Source: Litorimonas sp963922935 (lineage in GTDB: Bacteria; Pseudomonadota; Alphaproteobacteria; Caulobacterales; Maricaulaceae). From it: a stretch of DNA of 6,333 nt. The translations under genes were made by a program, and so were the position numbers. Under the pieces are notes generated by a model that made no database searches, was not told where the DNA came from, and saw only the letters and a list, made by a program, of their open reading frames with translations. The stretch covers positions 1 through 6,333 of the forward strand of contig CAWUKE010000132.1 of the NCBI GenBank assembly GCA_963922935.1, given 5' to 3'. Below are positions 1-5,709 of the stretch, in pieces (the first letter of the stretch is position 1; the number at the start of each line of letters is the position of its first letter).

Positions 1-113
1 GCGCGTGGGGCGGGTGGCGGTGTGGGATCAGAGGCGGGGATAGCCTGTCCCTGTGCGCAAGCCGCGAGTAAACCTAAGAAACTAAGGGCGAAAATCCGGG
101 GAGACAGTGTCAT
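1..113 (-). CDS. Partial gene for a predicted outer-envelope lipoprotein (N-terminus only)
   Basis: The first 37 codons of a gene that leaves the window at its left edge. The ATG at 113-111 is preceded by AAAAGGA with a 6-nt spacer, an excellent ribosome binding site. The protein begins MTLSPRIF, followed by a hydrophobic stretch (about residues 7-18) and the lipobox L16-A17-A18-C19. Signal peptidase II would therefore be expected to cleave before Cys19, which would then be lipidated. Residue 20 is Ala and 21 Gln, not Asp, so by the usual +2 rule the protein would be sorted to the outer membrane. The segment after Cys19 turns proline-rich (residues 30-36), as is usual for a flexible tether. 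The gene lies 84 nt after the fused opp ATPase on the same strand, so it could be in the same transcript or have its own promoter. No functional domain is visible, so no function is assigned. Confidence 0.75.
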   Translation of the reverse strand, partial: MTLSPRIFALSFLGLLAACAQGQAIPASDPTPPPAPR

Positions 114-119
114 GCTAAG

Positions 120-126
120 TCCTTTT
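120..126 (-). promoter_or_regulatory. Ribosome binding site of the lipoprotein gene
   Basis: Reads AAAAGGA on the minus strand, 6 nt ahead of the ATG at 113. The match and spacing are close to ideal. Together with the lipobox it fixes the start and shows that the short edge ORF is real. Confidence 0.65.
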
Positions 127-164
127 GCCGATCATCCGCCTTGTTTACGCTCAAGAGGGGCAAA

Positions 165-183
165 GGGTGCGTCCGCAACGCCC
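165..183 (-). terminator. Weak hairpin downstream of the fused opp ATPase
   Basis: On the minus strand GCGT (181-178) and ACGC (172-169) can pair around a 5-nt loop. Two more G-C pairs extend the stem across a single bulged A. Only TTT follows the 3' arm (164-162), so this is a poor intrinsic terminator. It lies 15 nt after the oppDF stop codon. The 84-nt gap (114-197) holds no convincing promoter, so read-through into the lipoprotein gene is possible. Confidence 0.2.
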
Positions 184-197
184 TAAACTTTGGCGCG

Positions 198-1823
198 TTA
201 AACTTCGGCCAAAAGCTCTTTCAAATTGAACGAGCTCTCAATCAGGCTTTTCGTATAGTCCTGCTGCGGGCGTTCAAAGATCGCCTCTGTCACGCCCTCT
301 TCGACGATTTTGCCTTGTTTCATCACCATGACATAGTCCGACATGACTTTGATCACAGCCAGATCGTGACTGATGAAGATGTAGGAGAGCTCAAATTCTC
401 TCTGCAGGTCACGCAATAGGTCCAGCACTTCCTTCTGCACAGTCCGGTCCAGCGCAGAGGTCGGCTCGTCCAGCACCACGACATTGGGACGCAGCACCAT
501 AGCGCGGGCAATCGCGATCCGCTGCCGCTGTCCGCCGGAAAATTCATGCGGGAAGCGGTTGCGCACAGATTGGTCCAGACCGACTTTGGCCAGCGCTTCC
601 AGCGCTCTTTCCGTCCGCTCTGCTTTGCTCAGCTGCGGCGCGTGGGTCAGCAGGCCTTCTTCGACAATCGCCAGCACCGTCATGCGCGGCGACAGCGAGC
701 CGTATGGGTCTTGGAAGACCATCTGCAATTCCTCGCGAAGGGGCTTCAGCTCTTTCAGTGACGTCTTATCAATGTTGCGACCCATATAAACGATCGTGCC
801 CTCACTTTTCGTCAGGCGCAGAACGGCCCGACCCAGTGTGGATTTGCCTGATCCACTTTCACCGACCAGTCCGATCGTCTGACCTTTGCGGAGTGTGAGC
901 GTTGTATCTTTCACCGCGTGGAAGCGCGTGTCTTTCTGTAAGAAACCGGGCGCATTGCCGTAAGTGACATTCATGTCGCTGGCTTGGAGGACGAGGTCTT
1001 CGGTCTCCGGCACTGGCGGTTTCGCGCCTTCGGGTTCGGCGTCCAAAAGGATGCGCGTATAGTCTGTTTCGGGCGCGTTGAAGATGCGCTCGGTCGGGCC
1101 GAATTCCTTCACCACGCCGCGCTGCATCACATAGACTCGGTCGGCAAAGGCTTCGACAATGCCCAGATCGTGGGTGATAAAGACAATGCTCATGCCGAGG
1201 TCTTTGTTGAGCTGGGCGAGCAATTTGAGGATTTCGGCTTGGGTCGTCACGTCCAGCGCTGTCGTCGGCTCATCCGCGATCAGGACCTCCGGATTATTGG
1301 CCAGCGCCATGGCGATCATAATCCGCTGACGTTGACCGCCCGACATTTCATTCGGGAAAGAATTAAAACGGCGTTCCGGATCGGGGATCTGAACTTGCGC
1401 CATCAATTCCAGTGCGCGGGCTTTCGCCTCGGCCTTATTCATCCCGCCATGGGTCCGTAGCGGCTCCATAATTTGATCGCCAACTTTATAAAGCGGGTCG
1501 AGCGAGGTCATCGGCTCTTGGAAAATGATCGCGATTTTGGAGCCGCGAACCTGGTTCAGTTCGCGTCGGGACAGGCCCAGGAGTTCTTGACCTTGCAGCT
1601 TGATCGAGCCCGTCGCTTTGCCATTCGAGGCCAGAATGCCGAGCGTGGACATGGCGATCTGGCTTTTGCCTGATCCGCTTTCGCCCACAATGGCGACAAT
1701 CTCGCCGGGTTCGATCTGCATAGACACGCCTTTGACGGCATGCACGGTTCCGTCCGGGGTGTCGAAATCAACGACGAGGTTTTGAATATCGAGCGCTAGG
1801 GGTTTGGACATATCGGAACTCAT
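198..1823 (-). CDS. oppDF: Fused oligopeptide ABC transporter ATPase (OppD-OppF in one chain)
   Basis: 541 residues carrying two complete ABC ATPase domains that would power peptide import on the cytoplasmic face of the OppB-OppC channel. Domain 1 (about 10-262): Walker A GESGSGKS at 47-54, Q-loop Gln102, signature SGGQRQR at 161-167, Walker B ending in D184-E185, H-loop His218. Domain 2 (about 276-541): Walker A GESGSGKST at 321-329, Q-loop Gln371, signature SGGQRQR at 429-435, Walker B ending in D452-E453, His486. All catalytic residues are present in both halves, so both sites should hydrolyse ATP. The layout and length resemble E. coli YejF (about 530 aa) rather than separate OppD and OppF. 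I see no cysteine anywhere in the chain. The ATG follows the oppC stop by 1 nt, implying translational coupling. Met5 (1811-1809) is an alternative start and gives the more usual N-terminus MSKPLAL. Confidence 0.95.
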   Translation of the reverse strand: MSSDMSKPLALDIQNLVVDFDTPDGTVHAVKGVSMQIEPGEIVAIVGESGSGKSQIAMSTLGILASNGKATGSIKLQGQELLGLSRRELNQVRGSKIAIIFQEPMTSLDPLYKVGDQIMEPLRTHGGMNKAEAKARALELMAQVQIPDPERRFNSFPNEMSGGQRQRIMIAMALANNPEVLIADEPTTALDVTTQAEILKLLAQLNKDLGMSIVFITHDLGIVEAFADRVYVMQRGVVKEFGPTERIFNAPETDYTRILLDAEPEGAKPPVPETEDLVLQASDMNVTYGNAPGFLQKDTRFHAVKDTTLTLRKGQTIGLVGESGSGKSTLGRAVLRLTKSEGTIVYMGRNIDKTSLKELKPLREELQMVFQDPYGSLSPRMTVLAIVEEGLLTHAPQLSKAERTERALEALAKVGLDQSVRNRFPHEFSGGQRQRIAIARAMVLRPNVVVLDEPTSALDRTVQKEVLDLLRDLQREFELSYIFISHDLAVIKVMSDYVMVMKQGKIVEEGVTEAIFERPQQDYTKSLIESSFNLKELLAEV

Positions 1824-1824
1824 C

Positions 1825-2997
1825 TTAGCGATCTTTCGGATCGAGCGCGTCGCGCAGGCCGTCGCCCAAGAAGTTCAACGCAAACAGCAGCAGCGACATG
1901 GTCAGCGCCGGGAAGATCAGCAGGTAAGGATCGTTGCGCATATAGCGCGCCCCTTCCGCGATCAGCACACCGAGCGAGGTCAGCGGTTCCTGCACGCCGA
2001 GGCCGAGGAAGCTCAAGAAACTCTCCAGCAAAATCACACGCGGGATCAGCAGCGTCATATAGACGACAACGGTCCCGGCGAGGTTCGGAATAATATGCCG
2101 CCGGATGATATCACCGCGTTCAACGCCGAGCGCCTGGGAGGCTTGAACAAATTCATTCTGCTTAAGCTGCAGCGTCTGACCGCGCACAATCCGCGCCATA
2201 TCCAGCCATTGGATACAGCCCACGGCGATAAAGATCAGCACGATATTATTGCCGAAAAACACGACGAGTAGGATGACGAAGAAGACAAAGGGCAAGGAAT
2301 AGAGCAGGTCCACTAGCCGCATCATCCAGTTATCGACGGTGCCGCCAATAAAGCCGGAGACAGCCCCGTAAGTCACCCCGATCATCAGTGCGACCCCTGT
2401 GGCGAGGGCCCCGATCATCAGAGATATTCGCAGCGAGATGAGGATGCGGGTAAACAGGTCCCGACCGTTCTGGTCGGTCCCCATCAGGAAGCGAAGATTT
2501 TTAATATCCGCCGTCATAATCCCGCGTGTGGGATCGGCCGGAGAGGGCGTCAGGACGACATTTTCATAAACATCTGTGCGGACCATATAGCGCGTAATCC
2601 GTGGATCGAGCGGTTCGGCCTTTTGATTGACGATGGAGATTTGCACCGAATCGTCGCCGATTTCGATCGCTTCCATATTCACGCGCGCCCGCGCCATGGC
2701 GCGTTCCGTGATTGGCTCGATCTGATCCGTTTTGGGATAAGCGCTCATGGACGGCTTGGCCCCGACGAAATTATTGTAGACCTCATCATAAGGGTGAGGG
2801 GACAGCATCGGCCCGAACAGGGCGGCGAGCGTCATGCCAATCACCACCCAAAGGGACACCATGGCGGCTTTGTTGCGCTTGAGGCGCAGGATCGCCGTGT
2901 CGAGCAGGGAGCGGCCCTTGGTGGCCTCTGCGACTTCATTATCCGGAATGTTCGCGTCCAGATCGGCCGCGGTTGGGGTCAGAGACGGACTAGTCAT
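1825..2997 (-). CDS. oppC: Oligopeptide ABC transporter permease OppC with enlarged periplasmic loop
   Basis: 390-residue inner-membrane permease that pairs with OppB to form the peptide channel. Predicted membrane segments lie near residues 44-62, 188-212, 232-248, 251-264, 307-330 and 358-378. The family motif GTDQNGRD is at 173-180. The ATPase-contacting EAA-like loop is at about 283-305 (QASQALG to HIIPN). The C-terminus GLRDALDPKDR matches my recollection of the E. coli OppC end exactly. E. coli OppC is about 302 residues. Nearly all of the extra length is an insertion of roughly 80 residues between the first membrane segment and the GTD motif (about 75-170), in the periplasmic loop. The cytoplasmic N-terminal tail (1-43) looks ordinary for the family. 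The ATG sits inside the end of oppB (shared ATGACTAG), so translation is probably coupled. The stop is TAA. Confidence 0.95.
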   Translation of the reverse strand: MTSPSLTPTAADLDANIPDNEVAEATKGRSLLDTAILRLKRNKAAMVSLWVVIGMTLAALFGPMLSPHPYDEVYNNFVGAKPSMSAYPKTDQIEPITERAMARARVNMEAIEIGDDSVQISIVNQKAEPLDPRITRYMVRTDVYENVVLTPSPADPTRGIMTADIKNLRFLMGTDQNGRDLFTRILISLRISLMIGALATGVALMIGVTYGAVSGFIGGTVDNWMMRLVDLLYSLPFVFFVILLVVFFGNNIVLIFIAVGCIQWLDMARIVRGQTLQLKQNEFVQASQALGVERGDIIRRHIIPNLAGTVVVYMTLLIPRVILLESFLSFLGLGVQEPLTSLGVLIAEGARYMRNDPYLLIFPALTMSLLLFALNFLGDGLRDALDPKDR

Positions 2998-3907
2998 AGC
3001 GCACTCGCGGGTCGAGGACTGAGTAAAGAAGATCGACGATCAAATTGAACGTCAGCACCAGTGTGGCGACGATGATCACCGTGCCCATCACCATGGTGTA
3101 GTCACGGTTCAGCGCGCTGGTCACAAAGTAACGGCCAATCCCCGGCAGGTTGAAAATCTGCTCAATGACGATGGAGCCGGTCATCAGCGCGGCAGCCGCC
3201 GGGCCGAGATAAGACAGCACCGGCAGTAGCGCGGATCGCATGGCGTGCTTGCCGACGACCTGCCGCATGGGTAGGCCGTAAGCGCGCGCGGTGCGGATAT
3301 GATCAGACTTCAGCGCCTCCAACATGCTGCCCCGCATCAGGCGCGTGATGATCGCGATCTGCGGCAGAGCGAGCGATAGGACAGGCAGGATCATTTGCTT
3401 CGGCGTCCCCCAGCCTGTGGCGGGCAAGATGCTAAAGGTGAGCGCGAAAATCAGCGTCAGGATCGGTGCGACGACATAGTTCGGCGTCGTGATCCCAAAG
3501 GTCGCGAAGGTCACGATCGCGACATCGGTTTTCTTATTCTGGTTAAGCGCGGCGATGCTGCCGAGCGTGACACCAATGATGAGCGCGAGTAGTAGCGCGG
3601 TCCCGCCAAGCGTCATGGAGATCGGGAGACCTTCGGCCAGCACTTCGTGCACGCGCTTATCCCGATAGACAAAGGACGGGCCCAGGTCGCCTTGGAGCAA
3701 ATTGCCCATATAGGTGAAATATTGCTCGATGAGGGGCTTGTCCAAACCATAGCTGGCACGGATATTTTCCAGCACAGAGGGGGCGAGGGGCCGTTCTTCG
3801 TCAAACGGTCCGCCCGGGGCTATTCGCATCAAAAAGAAGGTTAGCGTGATAATCGCGAACAGGGTCGGGATAATCGTAAAGATGCGCTTGATCGCATAGT
3901 TCAGCAT
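2990..3907 (-). CDS. oppB: Oligopeptide ABC transporter permease OppB
   Basis: 305-residue inner-membrane permease, the same length as E. coli OppB (about 306). It has a first membrane segment near 9-27, then the conserved early periplasmic region IAPGGPFDEERPL (29-41) and GDLGPSF (73-79). Further membrane segments lie near 100-120, 129-160, 171-190, 227-250 and 273-297. The EAA-like cytoplasmic loop that docks with the ATPase is at about 201-229, with RTARAYGLP (205-213) as its core. NLPGIG (253-258) and LNRDYTMV (266-273) are family hallmarks. The start ATG has only a weak upstream AGGG at 3923-3920 with a 12-nt spacer, but MLNYAIKRI is the expected N-terminus. The stop TAG overlaps the oppC start by 8 nt. 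With oppA upstream and oppC and oppDF downstream, the assignment as the first permease of a peptide importer is secure; the exact peptide range is unknown. Confidence 0.96.
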   Translation of the reverse strand: MLNYAIKRIFTIIPTLFAIITLTFFLMRIAPGGPFDEERPLAPSVLENIRASYGLDKPLIEQYFTYMGNLLQGDLGPSFVYRDKRVHEVLAEGLPISMTLGGTALLLALIIGVTLGSIAALNQNKKTDVAIVTFATFGITTPNYVVAPILTLIFALTFSILPATGWGTPKQMILPVLSLALPQIAIITRLMRGSMLEALKSDHIRTARAYGLPMRQVVGKHAMRSALLPVLSYLGPAAAALMTGSIVIEQIFNLPGIGRYFVTSALNRDYTMVMGTVIIVATLVLTFNLIVDLLYSVLDPRVRYD

Positions 3908-3958
3908 AAGTCAGATCAGCCCTGTTTTGGGTCGTAGACGAGGTCTTTTCGAGTATCG

Positions 3959-5554
3959 CTAAGTGGTGGGCTTAAATGAGAGGAACCGGGTCAGGTTCTT
4001 ATTCATCACATTGCTTTCCCAGCCTTCAATATCGGGAGAGACCAGCGTGAAGGACGAATAGTAGAAAATCGACAAGAAGGGCGTGTCCCGCATGATGAGC
4101 GCTTCGGCGTCGCGCAGGATTTTCGCCCGTTCGACCAGATCAAGCTCTTCAGCGGCCTTATCCATCAGCGCATCAAATTCCGGATTGTCATAACGGGCAT
4201 AGTTAAAGCCCGTATTGTCGCGCTCCAGCAGGAAGAGGAAATTATAGGGATCAGAGAAATCGCCAATCCAGCCGGCGCGGGCGACTTGCACTTTACCAAG
4301 ATCACGCAAGTGCGCGTAATGCGCGGCCGCGTCGCGGATTTTATAGGTGATATTGATGCCGAGCTCTGACCACATATCGGCAATCGCTGTGGCCGTGTTT
4401 TTGTGGTTCTCACCACTATTATACATCAGCTCAACCGTGATGGGGTTCTCTTTGCTAATGCCTTTGCGGGCCATGATCGCGATGGCTTCATCCTCGCGGT
4501 CGAGCATTGACATGTTGAAATAATCAACCTCTGGAGAGCCGCCTTCATAATTATTGATCCCGACCGGCACGAGGCTCGTCGCGGGGATCATGCCGGGCCA
4601 AATTTCTTCGGCCAGAAACTCTCGGTCAATCATCATGCTCATGGCGAGGCGAATTTCAGGATCAGCCAGAACTGGGTCTGTGGTATTCAGCGCGTAATAA
4701 TAGGTCCCGAGATAAGGGACGATGCGAAGGCTATCTTCATAGACTTCGAGGCGTTCCAAATCCTGCGCGGGCAGGTCAGAACAAATATGAACCTCGCCCG
4801 CCTCCCAAGCGCGGACACAGGTCGAACGATCTTCGAACGGGATATAATGAATTTCCTCAATCGCGACTTGATCGGCATCGTAGAAGTACGGATTCTTCTT
4901 CATCACGATGCTGCTGTTGAGCGTGTAGCTCTCCAGCATATAGGCGCCGTTCGTGACCATATTGCCGGGCTTCACCCACTCATCGCCAAGGGCTTCGACC
5001 GATGCCTGGTGCAAGGGCTTGCCCGTTTGGTGGGTCAGCTGATCGAGGAAATAAGGCGTCGCCTGTTCCAACGTCACTTCCAGCGTGCGGTCATCAATCG
5101 CGCTAACGCCGAGCTCTTCGAGTGGCATTTCACCCATATTGACGGGCTGTGCGTTCTTCATGCTGTAAAGGATGGTCGCGTATTTCGCCGCCGTATTCGG
5201 GTCCATCAGCCGGCGATAGGCAAAGACAAAATCATGGGCTGTCACGGGATCGCCATTGGACCAGCGAGCATCTTCGCGCAGGTAAAATGTATAAACCAGC
5301 CCGTCTTCCGAAATATCCCAGCGTTCGGCTGTGCCCGGAACTACTTTCGCTGTGGGACCGAAATCCACCAGGCCTGAATAGAGATCGTCCATCAACCGCG
5401 ACTCTGCCACCGTCGAGGTGCCGTGATGATCTAAGGTCTCCGGATCGCCGTCATTGCCGCGGTAGAAGATTTGCGCGCTCGCCGTGGACGCGAACAAACA
5501 GACAGAGGCAAACGCCGCTAGAACAGACCTAAACGTCACAGACTTCAATTTCAC
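3959..5554 (-). CDS. oppA: Periplasmic oligopeptide-binding protein OppA (SBP family 5)
   Basis: Soluble periplasmic receptor that captures peptides for OppB-OppC. From the GTG at 5554 it has 531 residues, close to E. coli OppA (about 543). Residues 1-27 form a Sec signal peptide: a KLK positive end, a hydrophobic core, and ASA before the predicted cleavage at Gln28. The Cys at 19 has no proper lipobox, so it is not a lipoprotein. The family-5 core is plain at about 78-119 (WDISEDG, ARWSNGDPVTAHDF, RLMDP). WIGDFSDP at 429-436 corresponds to the E. coli WCADYNEP segment, whose Asp binds the peptide amino group; Asp432 is the inferred equivalent. Start choice: AAGG at 5567-5564 is 9 nt from this GTG but only 3 nt from another in-frame GTG at 5560, which would add two residues. 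The stop is TAG, 51 nt before oppB. It heads the operon after gltB. Confidence 0.95.
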   Translation of the reverse strand: MKLKSVTFRSVLAAFASVCLFASTASAQIFYRGNDGDPETLDHHGTSTVAESRLMDDLYSGLVDFGPTAKVVPGTAERWDISEDGLVYTFYLREDARWSNGDPVTAHDFVFAYRRLMDPNTAAKYATILYSMKNAQPVNMGEMPLEELGVSAIDDRTLEVTLEQATPYFLDQLTHQTGKPLHQASVEALGDEWVKPGNMVTNGAYMLESYTLNSSIVMKKNPYFYDADQVAIEEIHYIPFEDRSTCVRAWEAGEVHICSDLPAQDLERLEVYEDSLRIVPYLGTYYYALNTTDPVLADPEIRLAMSMMIDREFLAEEIWPGMIPATSLVPVGINNYEGGSPEVDYFNMSMLDREDEAIAIMARKGISKENPITVELMYNSGENHKNTATAIADMWSELGINITYKIRDAAAHYAHLRDLGKVQVARAGWIGDFSDPYNFLFLLERDNTGFNYARYDNPEFDALMDKAAEELDLVERAKILRDAEALIMRDTPFLSIFYYSSFTLVSPDIEGWESNVMNKNLTRFLSFKPTT

Positions 5555-5563
5555 AGACACACA

Positions 5564-5567
5564 CCTT
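5564..5567 (-). promoter_or_regulatory. Ribosome binding site that decides the oppA start
   Basis: AAGG on the minus strand. Spacing is 9 nt to the GTG at 5554 and 3 nt to the GTG at 5560. The longer spacing is within the functional range and the shorter is not, so the start at 5554 (MKLKSVTF) is preferred. Confidence 0.5.
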
Positions 5568-5587
5568 GGGCCGTTACGGTTGCGGAC

Positions 5588-5622
5588 TGTTTGGGCAGTT
5601 GATCCGATGGCGTCAATGATAT
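5588..5622 (-). promoter_or_regulatory. Possible opp operon promoter
   Basis: Two readings are possible and neither is strong. First, TTGACG (5616-5611) is a good -35 element, but the hexamer 17 nt further on (CAAACA, 5593-5588) is a poor -10; here the inverted repeat at 5619-5649 would lie just upstream of the -35, an activator position. Second, TATCAT (5622-5617) is a good -10 with no clear -35; here the inverted repeat would overlap the -10, a repressor position. Either would give a short untranslated leader before oppA. Confidence 0.25.
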
Positions 5623-5649
5623 GACATCACATTTACTGCAATGTCATAT
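5619..5649. promoter_or_regulatory. Perfect 9-bp inverted repeat, candidate operator
   Basis: ATATGACAT (5619-5627) and ATGTCATAT (5641-5649) are exact reverse complements separated by 13 nt. The arm centres are 22 bp apart, about two helical turns, which suits a dimeric DNA-binding protein contacting one face. The repeat is AT-rich in a GC-rich neighbourhood and sits about 65-95 nt upstream of oppA, where promoter control would be expected. No regulator gene is in the window, so the protein that binds it is unknown. Confidence 0.45.
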
Positions 5650-5671
5650 ACGCGCCCCATCCAGGGCGCGT
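5650..5671 (-). terminator. GC-rich hairpin after gltB, candidate terminator
   Basis: An 8-bp perfect stem (ACGCGCCC at 5650-5657 with GGGCGCGT at 5664-5671) around a 6-nt loop, 39 nt downstream of the gltB stop on the minus strand. The stem is strong, but the sequence after it is TATATGACATT, not a T-run, so it is only a partial fit to an intrinsic terminator. It separates gltB from the opp control region. Confidence 0.4.
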
Positions 5672-5680
5672 GCGGACTAT

Positions 5681-5694
5681 ACCCTCTATAGGGT
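5681..5694 (-). terminator. Small hairpin just after gltB
   Basis: ACCCT (5681-5685) and AGGGT (5690-5694) form a 5-bp stem with a 4-nt loop, 15 nt after the gltB stop. It lies ahead of the stronger hairpin at 5650-5671 and may stabilise the transcript end along with it. It has no T-run and is too short to be convincing alone. Confidence 0.2.
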
Positions 5695-5709
5695 GGGCCT
5701 ATTCAATAA

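Noticed and set aside
2..43. Plus-strand frame ending RVAVWDQRRG at a TAG, which could be the tail of a gene coming from the left.
   Set aside because: Only 13 codons are visible and they are antisense to the better-supported lipoprotein signal region.
1..186. A plus-strand frame open from the left edge to a TAA at 184-186, with ATG at 112 preceded by GGGGAGA.
   Set aside because: It lies opposite the lipoprotein start, whose signal peptide, lipobox and ribosome site all agree. The plus-strand peptide (24 codons from the ATG) shows no recognisable protein feature.
984..1460. A 158-codon open frame on the plus strand.
   Set aside because: It lies opposite the first ATPase domain of oppDF, whose motifs are all intact; this is a shadow frame.
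3908..3958. Possible attenuating hairpin between oppA and oppB, as known for operons where the binding protein is made in excess.
   Set aside because: I could find no stem of useful length in the 51 nt; the only short complement, TCGT with ACGA, leaves a 2-nt loop.
4787..5377. A 196-codon open frame on the plus strand.
   Set aside because: It is antisense to oppA, which is unmistakable. The antisense protein is rich in His, Arg and Ile without any domain, typical of an opposite-strand shadow.
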